Of a stretch of DNA of 52,878 nucleotides, positions 1 to 8,922 are shown in pieces; position 1 is the stretch's first letter, and each line of letters opens with the position of its first letter. The notes under the pieces are model-generated. The model was not told the DNA's origin, made no database searches, and worked only from the letters and a program-made list of their open reading frames with translations. The translations under genes were made by a program, and so were the position numbers. The stretch covers positions 1 to 52,878 of IMG/VR virus record IMGVR_UViG_3300018421_000038. The stretch is one strand, 5' to 3'. This stretch comes from a virus.

Positions 1-386
1 ACATCGTGACTAATCAAACAGTATGTTTCAATAAAGCAGTGTTTGCCCACTACAGCACCTTGCATGACTGTACTAAAGTTAGCAACACACGAACCTTTAC
101 CAATTACAGCACCTTCGTGTATAACAGCAGTATCATGAATATACGTTACACAATCACAGTCATACTCGTCTAACAAATCTACTGTTTGCGCACGTTCCTG
201 CAAGTCTAATGCAAATCCTATAAAGTACTGAAAGTCATTTTTGCTTTGCAGTTTCTTAAACTCTTGCGGACTCATAATACTACAATCTTCATTAACAAAG
301 TTCTTACCATAAAACATGCTGTCTTGTGTTAGGATACTTTGATCATATCCAATAATTTTTAGTGGTTTGTCATTTTTAATTATCAT
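1..386 (-). CDS. Sugar O-acyltransferase, left-handed beta-helix type (3' end cut by window edge)
   Basis: My translation of the reverse strand from an ATG at 386-384 gives about 128 residues that run off the window. The start reads MIIKNDKPLKIIGYDQS. The last third is made of hexapeptide-repeat turns (AVIHEGAVIGKGSCVANFS, then MQGAVVGKHCFIET), the fold of NeuD/PglD-type acetyltransferases that use acetyl- or acyl-CoA to acylate sugars. The segment before the repeats would be the small N-terminal domain usual in NeuD-like enzymes. The start overlaps the end of the upstream glycosyltransferase-like gene by 11 nt, so it is co-transcribed. Its place in a glycan gene cluster supports a sugar substrate. 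Substrate and true length cannot be seen. Confidence 0.75.
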   Translation of the reverse strand, partial: MIIKNDKPLKIIGYDQSILTQDSMFYGKNFVNEDCSIMSPQEFKKLQSKNDFQYFIGFALDLQERAQTVDLLDEYDCDCVTYIHDTAVIHEGAVIGKGSCVANFSTVMQGAVVGKHCFIETYCLISHD

Positions 387-1629
387 GACGTATCCTTTTA
401 TATATACTGTTTTTTGTAATTGGTTTTTCTAATAAACGTTCTTGTAATTCTTCTATCCATGTTTTGTTGTGTAATAAAACAAACTGCATTTCTTCATACA
501 TTGTTTTCAACTCTTCTATAGTTTTTGAATTAATCCAATCTATTAAATCAAATATTTTTTCCATTCTTTTAGAATGATCATGTTCTTTATCATAACTTTC
601 GTCAAACCATTGATCAAATGTCATAAATCCCCATCGTTTCATATACTCAAGGTTATGAGTAGGTCCGACCATAATAAAAGGTCTATAATTAAGCATAGCA
701 TTCATTATCTTTTCTGTCAACAATCCTGTTGGTTCTGTATATCGTGTTTCATTGACTATTGCACAAAAGCATTCTGCATATGCGTTTTTTGGATTTGTAT
801 CTATGTGTATATCTATATATTCGTCAATTTTTAATTTTTTATCTACAGCACGATCCATACTCTTAGGAGCAATGTTATCTAAAAGTGCAGCACCTAAACT
901 TAATGAATCTATTTTTGGCAAAGTAAAATTGGATTGTGTTTTTAATATTTCTATATTACTTTCATATAACCAACTTAAATTATAACTATCTGTTTGACTA
1001 ACAAGATAACTTGCCACACAGTGCCTATGGCTAGCATATCGCCAATTTCCACACCAGAATTTTTTTGTTATTTTATCTGCATCCATATATCCTTCTTGTT
1101 TGTCAACATTAATTGTTGCAGGATATATCCATCCTACTGGTGTACAGTCAATTTCAAACTCCGGATAATTCTTTTGAAAATATTTTTTGCAATTAAAACT
1201 AGGAGTATATACTTCAACAGTTGTTAATTGATTTTTTTGTACATACTGTTGAATACTGTCTAGTTCTCTAGCTCTAATATATTTTGCATCTGTCTCACTC
1301 CAGGCAGTATAAATACCATCTTTATTTACTCTAGTATCATATGTTGATAAGGGTTCCCACAGATAAAATTTTAATCCTTTTTTATTACAAACTTCTCTAT
1401 TTTTATCTGATATTATAGCATTGTTAGATTCTAACCATTGGATTTTATCAACGCTAAAATACACTGCATATGGTGTATTAACTTTTTTAAAATATGTTTT
1501 TTTTAAATTTGAAAATGAGGTATTCCACCCTTGTTGTAATTTTGTTGTTAGTGACGGAAACCATACTTTTCCTAGGGCAACATTACTGAATAAACCTGTA
1601 TCGTTAGGACTAGTTAATCTTTGTTCCAT
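376..1629 (-). CDS. Glycosyltransferase-like protein (paralogue of the 3707-4981 product)
   Basis: 417 residues. The recognisable part is the C-terminal third, with TGLLTEKIMNAMLNYRPFIMVGP, then KRWGFMTFDQWFDESYD. The pattern '(S/T)EKI...PFI..G....L...G(F/Y).TFD...DE.YD' is shared with the 3707-4981 product and resembles the nucleotide-sugar-binding half of GT10/exostosin-like transferases found in marine phages. No DxD motif is obvious, as expected for GT-B folds. The N-terminal 250 residues are aromatic-rich and unassigned. It overlaps the radical SAM gene upstream by 16 nt and the acyltransferase downstream by 11 nt. Role inferred: transfer of a sugar onto a phage or host surface glycan. 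Donor and acceptor are unknown. Confidence 0.6.
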   Translation of the reverse strand: MEQRLTSPNDTGLFSNVALGKVWFPSLTTKLQQGWNTSFSNLKKTYFKKVNTPYAVYFSVDKIQWLESNNAIISDKNREVCNKKGLKFYLWEPLSTYDTRVNKDGIYTAWSETDAKYIRARELDSIQQYVQKNQLTTVEVYTPSFNCKKYFQKNYPEFEIDCTPVGWIYPATINVDKQEGYMDADKITKKFWCGNWRYASHRHCVASYLVSQTDSYNLSWLYESNIEILKTQSNFTLPKIDSLSLGAALLDNIAPKSMDRAVDKKLKIDEYIDIHIDTNPKNAYAECFCAIVNETRYTEPTGLLTEKIMNAMLNYRPFIMVGPTHNLEYMKRWGFMTFDQWFDESYDKEHDHSKRMEKIFDLIDWINSKTIEELKTMYEEMQFVLLHNKTWIEELQERLLEKPITKNSIYKRIRHDN

Positions 1630-3059
1630 TTATCTTTTAATTCCTTGTATTCAGGAAACGTAGTTTCAAAATCTATTCCGCGACGCTTATCATACTCTGT
1701 AAAAAATTTTACAAAGTTTTGCTGTGCTTCCGTACGTTCTTGTTCTGTAGCAAACCCTTGTTTCATAAATTCTATTGAGCGTTCAAATCTAGCAATTTGG
1801 TGCGGTTTAAATCCTGTCCATCGTGTTTCTCGTTGTCCATCAGGATGAGCTCTCATAAACTCTAATGCTTCTTCTGCATAATGCCAATACTCTTGTGGCG
1901 CAAGTTTTAGGCTCTGCCAAGCAGGATGATGTAGTGCAGGTGTATCAACAAACACACGATGATTGCCGTAGTGCGTTAATTTACCTGTGTCTTCGTCTCT
2001 GCGTACTTTACGCACGTTATGGGCCTTTTGCAGCGCATATATGCCCTCTAGCAAGCGTTTAATGCTTGGCAAGCTCAACATATTAAACGTAATAATAAAC
2101 GTTACTAGACCGTTGTGCGTCTTTGCTAGATAGTTGTTTACGTTGTTCCATAACTGTTCAAAGTCTAGACCGTTGCGCATATATTCTGCTTGCTTGCCCC
2201 ACCCGTCTACACTTACAAATAGTCTAAACGAATTTAATTTATTGTATTCAGTAATAAAACTTACAGTGTCTACAAAGCGATTCCAGTTTTTTTCAGGCAC
2301 ACTAGCGTTACTAGTAATGCTCATATCTAGATCAGGACGTCCGTTGTCTACAACATAGTCTAATACACGAAATGTATTCTTGTCAAGTAACGGTTCACCG
2401 CCTGTCATACGAAAATGTTTTAGTTTAGGATATAGTTCAGGCCACCATTTCCAAAATGCTTCTACATATGGATTGTGTTCTCTAACAGGGATTGGATATT
2501 GTCCTGTTTGCTTAAAGTAATCTATACTGTTGTGTGGTACTAGAGTAGGGTACGGACCGTTTGCTTCGATGTCTTCTGCCCACTTAGAACTTAGATGTGG
2601 AGAACAGTATGAACACGCTAGATTACAAGCATGATTAAAGTTTACTTCTAGATAGCGTGGTTCAATATCACCTTTTGCACCTTTAGAAATTACATCGTCC
2701 CAACCATCTTGTGCCCAGGACTCTGACGAACGATAAAATCTGTCACTAAGATGATCTCCCTGCATTGCTTCTACACGCCAACAGGTTGAGCAGCCTTCTG
2801 GTTTTTCTCCGCATAGCATTGCAGCACGTTCTTGTTTCTTTTGTGCTGTATTGTGTAATGCTTTAGGATTTACTTCTACTTCTGCTGCATCTATTTTATG
2901 TAAAGGTGGTAGAAAACAACTGTTAGTAAGTCCAGTTGTTAAATGAATACTTGACCACAACCACTTAGCCATACACATACTAGGTGATATTTCCTCTAAC
3001 AAAGGAATCACTTCTAGTGCGGCTGCTTGTGGGTCTGTTTCTGTTAATCTTTTAGCCAA
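1614..3059 (-). CDS. Twitch/SPASM-like radical SAM protein
   Basis: 481 residues. The CxxxCxxC cluster that binds the SAM-cleaving [4Fe-4S] centre is at C145, C149 and C152 (HACNLACSYCSPH). A GGEP motif at about 220-223, within FRMTGGEPLLDKNTF, is the SAM-contact motif. A second cysteine group upstream (C83, C90, C93, in CGEKPEGCSTCW) could ligate an auxiliary cluster, as in twitch-domain members. Such proteins recur in T4-like marine phage genomes with no proven substrate. The gene lies between an SGNH hydrolase and a glycosyltransferase-like gene and overlaps both by 16 nt, so a role in building or modifying an unusual sugar or peptide is likely. It would act in the cytoplasm and need host reductant and iron-sulphur supply. 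Confidence 0.85.
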   Translation of the reverse strand: MAKRLTETDPQAAALEVIPLLEEISPSMCMAKWLWSSIHLTTGLTNSCFLPPLHKIDAAEVEVNPKALHNTAQKKQERAAMLCGEKPEGCSTCWRVEAMQGDHLSDRFYRSSESWAQDGWDDVISKGAKGDIEPRYLEVNFNHACNLACSYCSPHLSSKWAEDIEANGPYPTLVPHNSIDYFKQTGQYPIPVREHNPYVEAFWKWWPELYPKLKHFRMTGGEPLLDKNTFRVLDYVVDNGRPDLDMSITSNASVPEKNWNRFVDTVSFITEYNKLNSFRLFVSVDGWGKQAEYMRNGLDFEQLWNNVNNYLAKTHNGLVTFIITFNMLSLPSIKRLLEGIYALQKAHNVRKVRRDEDTGKLTHYGNHRVFVDTPALHHPAWQSLKLAPQEYWHYAEEALEFMRAHPDGQRETRWTGFKPHQIARFERSIEFMKQGFATEQERTEAQQNFVKFFTEYDKRRGIDFETTFPEYKELKDKWNKD

Positions 3060-3691
3060 GGATATTCCTCTAGTATGTATTCTGCAAATCGTTTGTGTGT
3101 TTCAGGACCAGGATGTGCGCTGTCTAACGCTGTATCAGCAAAAGGATAAAGTTGTTTGTTATGAAAATGACATAAATTTTTATAATCGTGAGGTGTAGTA
3201 TAGTTTAATTTTAGGGTATTTCTCACTGTATGATATATAATCGGTTCAAAACTTATATATTTTATTCCTATGTCTTTTAAATAATATCCTACGAAGTCTG
3301 CATGTACTTTTGAAAGAAATACTCCTGTAGTGTCATTGTAAATACTGTTAAAAAAACTTTTTGCAATTTTATTATCTTGCCATGGTCCTATAGTTTGATA
3401 TCCTATTTTATCTACTTGGTCTAAAATTTTGCACCAACGTTCTATAAACGACCAATGTATTATACATATGTCATCTTTTCGAAAACTAAAACTTTTTATT
3501 TTATGTAGAATTTCTATATTAGAACTTCCTGGTCTTGATTGATTACTAAGTTCTATATGTAGTTTTTTTGCTATTACAGCAGGCCATGCAAAGTTACTAG
3601 GCAACGGACCAGGTTGTCCGTCCTTTTCACAACAATCTTGTAATCCGTGTCCGTAAGCATAACTACATCCAAATGCTACTAATCTTTTCAT
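3044..3691 (-). CDS. SGNH/GDSL-like hydrolase
   Basis: 215 residues. The N-terminus carries the nucleophile block AFGCSYAYGHGL (Ser10). The C-terminus carries the Asp-x-x-His pair in LDSAHPGPETHKRFA (about D190 and H193), followed by a helix, the standard SGNH ending. A central 'IHWSFIERW' may supply the block III region. The family cleaves or transfers ester groups, and in glycan loci it commonly acts on O-acetyl groups. No signal peptide is visible, so cytoplasmic or virion-associated action is likely. It overlaps the radical SAM gene by 16 nt and begins 15 nt after the preceding transferase ends. Whether it removes or adds acyl groups made by the neighbouring acyltransferase is open. Confidence 0.8.
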   Translation of the reverse strand: MKRLVAFGCSYAYGHGLQDCCEKDGQPGPLPSNFAWPAVIAKKLHIELSNQSRPGSSNIEILHKIKSFSFRKDDICIIHWSFIERWCKILDQVDKIGYQTIGPWQDNKIAKSFFNSIYNDTTGVFLSKVHADFVGYYLKDIGIKYISFEPIIYHTVRNTLKLNYTTPHDYKNLCHFHNKQLYPFADTALDSAHPGPETHKRFAEYILEEYPWLKD

Positions 3692-3706
3692 TTACTGCAT
3701 CCAACT

Positions 3707-4981
3707 TTATAGTGCCTCTAATAAATCATGTCTTAGATTTATATGTATTGTATTTGTTCTATATACCCAATGCCAGTAATTATGAACCAAAATATCATAA
3801 CAATCTGCATACATTTTAGTAAGTTCTGCATCAGATTTGTTTATAATATTTTCAATCTCTTTATATGCTGCTAAAAAACGATCTATTTCATCTTCTATAG
3901 TATCATATGTTTCGTCAATAATTCCATCAAACGTTTTATATCCTAATTTTCTTAAAGAATTAAGATCATTATGAGCACCTATTAAGATAAAAGGCTGCAT
4001 AAAAATCATAGGTTTAAAAATCTTTTCACTAAAGAAATTTTGATCATTTGGTAAGTAGGTTTCTGTTACTATGTGTAAGTATGAGTCGTAAAATTTTTCT
4101 ACTTTTAAATCTATTGTAGGATTTTCTACATTTGCATCAATTCCATCATTAAATCTTAGAGGTAAAATGCTTTCTAATTCTGTAATTTTGTCTAGTGTAT
4201 CATCAGGCAATTTATCTTTTGCTTCTAATATTTCAGCTATATTTTTATCCCAATAATATGTTGTATCATCTACAATCTTATGACAAGTCAAAACACCTTT
4301 ATGTTTATATTTTGAAAGCAAACTTGCAAGAACTATACGGTGCTTATGTGGTCTCCTGTTTAAACACACAAATTTATGTTGTCTATTTTTCCTTGGCAAA
4401 TGGAACAATCCTTCTCTACCAAAATAGTTTACATTAAAATCAGTTTGTCCTAAATATTGTTGCTCCCACCAATTATAATATATGTTCTTTACTGGATAGG
4501 AAGGTTCTTTCATATTACCTGTCATCATCACAAAATTATTATATGATAAATTATACCTTTCTTTTATATAATCTATAATTATTTTAAAGAAAGATTCATG
4601 ATTCCAGCCTTCCATATGGTTAATCATAAGTATTTTACATCTACCATTTTTAATGTTGTCTAAATGTTCTTGAGGAATATCAATAACATCATCTAAATTT
4701 AACTCATTATGAACAGGATTCCAAGGTATAGGAAAATAATACTTACCTTTAAAAAACGCAAAATTCTTTTTTGATAAAAAGGTATAAACTTTTTGAGCTA
4801 TGTTTTGCACTGCACCTACTGCTATATAAGGATCTCCGTGCGCTTGAAATTTATCAGGATGTTTTAATAATAGATCTTTATTTAATCCGCAATGAAAGTT
4901 GTGAAGGGCAAATCCTTTAGGATCTCTAGGCCAGTAATCTTCAGTTAGATCATCTCTTGTATAAATGGCAACCTTTTCCAT
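3707..4981 (-). CDS. Glycosyltransferase-like protein
   Basis: 424 residues. A central KFVCLNRRPHKHR followed about 110 residues later by NFFSEKIFKPMIFMQPFILIG and RKLGYKTFDGIIDETYD is the typical layout of phage-encoded GT-B/GT10- or exostosin-like transferases, in which the 'SEK' stretch contacts the nucleotide sugar. The C-terminal half is clearly homologous to the 376-1629 product, while the N-terminal half (HNFHCGLNKDLL, INHMEGWNHESFF) is different. The pair therefore looks like diverged paralogues with different acceptors. It is separated from the GT2-like gene by 1 nt. No membrane segment or signal peptide is visible. Confidence 0.65.
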   Translation of the reverse strand: MEKVAIYTRDDLTEDYWPRDPKGFALHNFHCGLNKDLLLKHPDKFQAHGDPYIAVGAVQNIAQKVYTFLSKKNFAFFKGKYYFPIPWNPVHNELNLDDVIDIPQEHLDNIKNGRCKILMINHMEGWNHESFFKIIIDYIKERYNLSYNNFVMMTGNMKEPSYPVKNIYYNWWEQQYLGQTDFNVNYFGREGLFHLPRKNRQHKFVCLNRRPHKHRIVLASLLSKYKHKGVLTCHKIVDDTTYYWDKNIAEILEAKDKLPDDTLDKITELESILPLRFNDGIDANVENPTIDLKVEKFYDSYLHIVTETYLPNDQNFFSEKIFKPMIFMQPFILIGAHNDLNSLRKLGYKTFDGIIDETYDTIEDEIDRFLAAYKEIENIINKSDAELTKMYADCYDILVHNYWHWVYRTNTIHINLRHDLLEAL

Positions 4982-4982
4982 A

Positions 4983-5903
4983 TTATTCCTCTATATCGAT
5001 AATTTCATCAATCCTGTTAGGATTAGTGTAGACTGCTTTGAAGAATTTACTTTGGGATCCGCTTAGTGGCACAGTAGATATAGGAATCTCTAATTTTTCA
5101 ATAAGTATATCACCTAAAAGTTCTATTTCATTTTCTAAATTTTCTTCTGTTACAGTTTCTATTAACTCATCCCAATGTTCGTTTAAATAATCAAAATCAC
5201 GAACATTTACATAATCCCAATCTGTACACATAGTTCTCCACAGACCTTCTCGAGCACCATATATAGCCCATAGACCATTTTCCACATCAGCACCTATCAT
5301 AAGCCAAATATATAATCTATGCAAATTTTTCCAATGATTTTTATGGAACTCTTCTACACTTACTTTTACACCACGATCAAGCGCCATCTTAACGCCTTCT
5401 CTAAATCCTGCCCTCCATGCTTGATGTGGTGTAGCGTTATTATAAACATCTGAAAAACAACTATTTTGTTGAATATATTGTACATCCCAACAAAAGTCTA
5501 CTTGTGCATGAGCATTATTTGGATCTGCATTTTCATGAGTGCGCATACGTAGTACAAAGTCTTTGGGCCAGCACTTAATCCCTCCGTTACCGTACATTAA
5601 TCCATTTACAGCATTTCTGCCTGCCCAACTAATAACACAGTTTGACAAATCAGTATGTTCATCGAAATTTATTTCTTGGTTTAGAAATTTTTCGTCAATA
5701 ATATTATCACCGTCTATAGTAATAAATCGATCTGTTTCTGATAACTCTGCACAGGCTTTGTGTGCTGCATCAGAACCTTTTACACCATGCACACGTTTTG
5801 CCCATGGAACTTTGCTACATAAATCTGCATAGTTTTTTTCTGCATTAGGTTCATCATATGATAGATAGATAATATCATAATCGATAGGTTTGAATTTGCT
5901 CAT
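4983..5903 (-). CDS. GT2-like (GT-A fold) glycosyltransferase
   Basis: 306 residues. The N-terminus reads as a Rossmann-like GT-A domain (YDIIYLSYDEPNAEKNY), followed by FITIDGDNIID (about 60-70), where DGD is the metal- and nucleotide-binding DxD motif. The stretch SNCVISWAGRNAVNGLMYGNGGIKCW is the kind of acceptor-side loop seen in GT2-like phage enzymes. The start overlaps the end of the upstream gene by 4 nt (ATGA type). The C-terminal 100 residues are acidic and unassigned. The likely reaction is transfer of an activated sugar. The donor is not predictable. Confidence 0.7.
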   Translation of the reverse strand: MSKFKPIDYDIIYLSYDEPNAEKNYADLCSKVPWAKRVHGVKGSDAAHKACAELSETDRFITIDGDNIIDEKFLNQEINFDEHTDLSNCVISWAGRNAVNGLMYGNGGIKCWPKDFVLRMRTHENADPNNAHAQVDFCWDVQYIQQNSCFSDVYNNATPHQAWRAGFREGVKMALDRGVKVSVEEFHKNHWKNLHRLYIWLMIGADVENGLWAIYGAREGLWRTMCTDWDYVNVRDFDYLNEHWDELIETVTEENLENEIELLGDILIEKLEIPISTVPLSGSQSKFFKAVYTNPNRIDEIIDIEE

Positions 5904-7237
5904 TTAATTACCTCGTGACCATAATTTTCAAAATATTTTGTAGTATATACACTAAATTCCATATCAGTAGGATCCCAATCATCTTCAAATTTTAAATAAA
6001 TTTCGTCATCTTGAATCAATTGTTCAACAGATACTGTAATTGACTTCAGTAAGATATTTGGATCATACTTTTCAGTAATACTAAAATATACTGTATCATT
6101 TGTAGAATAACCTGCAAGTTTTATAAATTTTTTAGTTGTAGGGTTTAAAAGTAATTCCCATCTTTTTAATTTATTGTTTTGTCTAATAAGTAAATCATAT
6201 TCTTTATCTATGTGAAAGCTATATAGCTCTTTGCCTACTAAAACTTTGTCTCCGTTTGATAACTCATTACTTTTGTGTATGGTCAAATAGTTTTTTTCTA
6301 TAGAATAAATATCCTTTGTAGTTAAATTTATAACACTCAGCCCATTATTATATTCTATCAAATTACTTCCAGAATAGAAAAAAATGTCTCCAAATTCTCT
6401 TTTGTGTACAAGTTCATTCACATCAATCATATATAGTTTGTTATTATCTAAAAATTTATCTCCTATGGTAGTTGGATCTTGAAATTCAAGTTCCTTATTA
6501 CTATCATTGTATAGAATTACATTTTCTACAATTAATTCACAATTACTTTCGTTAAAACTTGTATTTCTTTCTTGGTCTTTTTTAATTTTGTATACATTAC
6601 CATTATAATAGACGTGTTGTCCGGCCACATGTTCTAATTCATTATACCATACATCAACATGTACTCCATCATATATTGGTACAGAAACTTCTAAAGACAC
6701 TGTATGATCTTTTGTTGACAAATCTGATAACTTTACATCTTCAACAAAAAGTAATACGTTATTGAAGTCAAAATCTTCATTTTCTTTGTTGTCTTTTAAA
6801 AATCTGTATATATTGTTATTATAAAAGACTAATTGATCTTTTTTGTATCTATCTTGCTTAATAAAAATATCTATACTTACACCGTCGTATATTTTTTCTA
6901 AACTAGAATGTCCTTCGTTACTAGAGCTAGTTCTTGAAAATTCATGAATAAAAGAGCTAGCACTGTTATAATGATCTTCATAATTAATTTCTTTTACAAC
7001 AACCTGTTTCAATACAAAATCATATACAACTACAAAATCAGAAACACTTTTTGTTCCTTCTAAAATAGGTTTTACTATTTCTGTAGCAACTGGTGCAATT
7101 TCGTATTCGGTATCTAAAGGTCTCCGATTGGTAATTTTATAAATTTTACCTGTTGCTTTTTCATAAGAAACATAACTTTCGTTTTGTTTTGCTTGTTGTA
7201 TTTTAATACTATTAAGTAATTCTTTTAAATTAGACAT
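5900..7237 (-). CDS. Unknown beta-rich protein with two sugar-binding-like repeats
   Basis: 445 residues, not recognised. An internal repeat is visible: DGVSIDIFIKQDRYKKDQLVF followed by YNNNIYRFLKD (about 118-150), and DGVHVDVWYNELEHVAGQHVY followed by YNGNVYKIKKD (about 189-221). The 'Y..GD/Q.V.Y.N..Y....D' pattern resembles the small CBM5/12-like modules that also recur in the giant protein encoded at 20025-35804. The N-terminus (YVSYEKATGKIYKITNRR) looks like an independent small domain. It lies inside the glycosyltransferase operon, overlapping genes on both sides (4 and 8 nt). It could be a fibre-associated or glycan-binding protein, possibly the target of the neighbouring transferases. 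That last point is speculation. Confidence 0.5.
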   Translation of the reverse strand: MSNLKELLNSIKIQQAKQNESYVSYEKATGKIYKITNRRPLDTEYEIAPVATEIVKPILEGTKSVSDFVVVYDFVLKQVVVKEINYEDHYNSASSFIHEFSRTSSSNEGHSSLEKIYDGVSIDIFIKQDRYKKDQLVFYNNNIYRFLKDNKENEDFDFNNVLLFVEDVKLSDLSTKDHTVSLEVSVPIYDGVHVDVWYNELEHVAGQHVYYNGNVYKIKKDQERNTSFNESNCELIVENVILYNDSNKELEFQDPTTIGDKFLDNNKLYMIDVNELVHKREFGDIFFYSGSNLIEYNNGLSVINLTTKDIYSIEKNYLTIHKSNELSNGDKVLVGKELYSFHIDKEYDLLIRQNNKLKRWELLLNPTTKKFIKLAGYSTNDTVYFSITEKYDPNILLKSITVSVEQLIQDDEIYLKFEDDWDPTDMEFSVYTTKYFENYGHEVIK

Positions 7238-8072
7238 TGAGTAAGACCTTATATCTTTCTATCACAGGAGTTTTATTTACAAAATCATTTTCTGTATAAT
7301 GTAATATACCTGACTGCAAAAAATTTCCTATTTTTATTTCACATTTAGGATTGATATAGCATCCTACTTTGTCTAACCAACTTTTGTTTACTTGTTCCCA
7401 TCCTTGACAATAAGGTTTCATATGAGTAAATGTAGGATTTTTAACATATTTGTTTGTTATTTTGCTCGTACAATTTAGATTTATTGCTGTTATTGCAGCA
7501 CAGACATCCATACTAGGAAAACTAGGGGTCGATTTTTTAACTACTGTTTCATAAAATCTGCCATAATCTTTTACAACGGTTTCTAATTCTTGATAAAAAT
7601 TCATGCCAAAATCATTTTTCTTAAAATAGTGGAATCCTGAATATAGATTTGGTAAATTGTTTTGCTCAAATGCTTTTCTATAATAAGATGTATCGGCAAT
7701 ATCTCCTCTATAGTCATATACCTTGCTTGTATAATAAACATCGTAATTTTCTAAAAATTGCCACCATGAATCTATATTTTCTAAAACTAACATATCTGTA
7801 TCTAAAACAATTGTTTCTTCATATGGTGTGGCATGATACAGTTTCCATCTATTTTCTATTTTCCAGTCTTTGTCTATTGCATCGTCACCAAACGGAATAG
7901 AAATTATATTATCAAACAAAAATTTATAATTGTCTGGTACTTCGTCATTTGTTACAATACTTATAGGTGCATTATTTGTCGCCTTTAAACTCATTGCTAA
8001 AAGGCAAGATTGAATAATATAATCGCCAGAGGAAGAATTCTGTGCTAATACTAAAAAACCTTTATTGTTCAT
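7230..8072 (-). CDS. GT8-like glycosyltransferase (DxD) with tandem paralogue
   Basis: 280 residues. FLVLAQNSSSGDYIIQSCLLAMSLK is the opening GT-A strand and helix. PYEETIVLDTDMLVLENI places the metal-binding DxD at D91 and D93, the layout of GT8/glycogenin-like transferases. A later PSMDVCAAITAI and LHYTENDF could hold the second metal or acceptor contacts. The neighbouring 8062-8922 product has the same order of motifs, so these are tandem paralogues. The genes overlap by 11 nt. The likely role is addition of a hexose to a phage or host glycan. Confidence 0.7.
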   Translation of the reverse strand: MNNKGFLVLAQNSSSGDYIIQSCLLAMSLKATNNAPISIVTNDEVPDNYKFLFDNIISIPFGDDAIDKDWKIENRWKLYHATPYEETIVLDTDMLVLENIDSWWQFLENYDVYYTSKVYDYRGDIADTSYYRKAFEQNNLPNLYSGFHYFKKNDFGMNFYQELETVVKDYGRFYETVVKKSTPSFPSMDVCAAITAINLNCTSKITNKYVKNPTFTHMKPYCQGWEQVNKSWLDKVGCYINPKCEIKIGNFLQSGILHYTENDFVNKTPVIERYKVLLNV

Positions 8073-8922
8073 TTACCAGTTCCTTGTCTATCACACGTGA
8101 CAAACTAAATTTATTCATAACATGTACATTTAAATTTTTTGTAGAGATAGCATGATACTCACCAATGTAATCTTTTTTAGCAACTAAGAAAAGCATTTTC
8201 TCTTTATCTATATTCCATAAAATATCTTGATCTGTAATGTATGTTAGTTTTCCTGGCATCTGTGCTGCAAAGTTTCCTTTTTTAAATCCATTTAGGATAT
8301 GTATTGCAATACTAAATGCAAAGTCATTTCTAAACAACAAAGATTGAATTTGGTAAACTCTTCTATAATGATGCCACTCTTCTTGAATATGTTTTATCAA
8401 ATTAAAAAACATCTTGTTTGTTTCGTTTTTTCTAAAAAACACACAGGTTGCCCAATAAAATTCACAACCGCTATCGCTAATAAACTCAAACTCTTTGGTA
8501 TTCCTAGTACCACTTAAATCATAAGAATCCTTATATAATAATAAATCATGATTACTACGAAAACAATTCAAAAACAAATCATTAGATATAATAAAATCAC
8601 TATCTAACAAAAGCGTTTCGTCATAAGGTGTCAGATCGTATGCTGACGATCTTGAAGAATTTTTAAAATTATCAGATTTTGATGATAATGCTCCGTCGAA
8701 AAAGTTACGTAAGTTTTTTTTATGGTCATAATCAATTTCTATTATTTTGTCAAAAACATTTTCATTATATGTTTTTTTTAGATAATCTACATTATCCGTA
8801 ATGATAGATGTAGGTAGACCGAGATGCTGCTTTACTTTTTTAGCTAGATAAAAAGCTTGTTTTACATAATCAATATTTGAATTATTTCTAGCAAATACTA
8901 TAACACCTTTACTCATTTGCAT
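8062..8922 (-). CDS. GT8-like glycosyltransferase (DxD), second copy
   Basis: 286 residues. The motif order matches the adjacent gene: an N-terminal GVIVFARNNSNIDYVKQAFYLAKK, then SIITDN, then TPYDETLLLDSDFII with the DxD at about D107 and D109. Two starts are possible, ATG at 8922 or ATG at 8916, and both overlap the end of the upstream small gene. The middle and C-terminal parts differ from the paralogue, so acceptor specificity probably differs. Both copies retain the catalytic block, so neither looks decayed. Confidence 0.68.
   Translation of the reverse strand: MQMSKGVIVFARNNSNIDYVKQAFYLAKKVKQHLGLPTSIITDNVDYLKKTYNENVFDKIIEIDYDHKKNLRNFFDGALSSKSDNFKNSSRSSAYDLTPYDETLLLDSDFIISNDLFLNCFRSNHDLLLYKDSYDLSGTRNTKEFEFISDSGCEFYWATCVFFRKNETNKMFFNLIKHIQEEWHHYRRVYQIQSLLFRNDFAFSIAIHILNGFKKGNFAAQMPGKLTYITDQDILWNIDKEKMLFLVAKKDYIGEYHAISTKNLNVHVMNKFSLSRVIDKELVNEQ

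Noticed and set aside
7230-8922. One glycosyltransferase split by a frameshift
   Set aside because: Both frames begin with their own GT core and DxD motif, so they are tandem paralogues.
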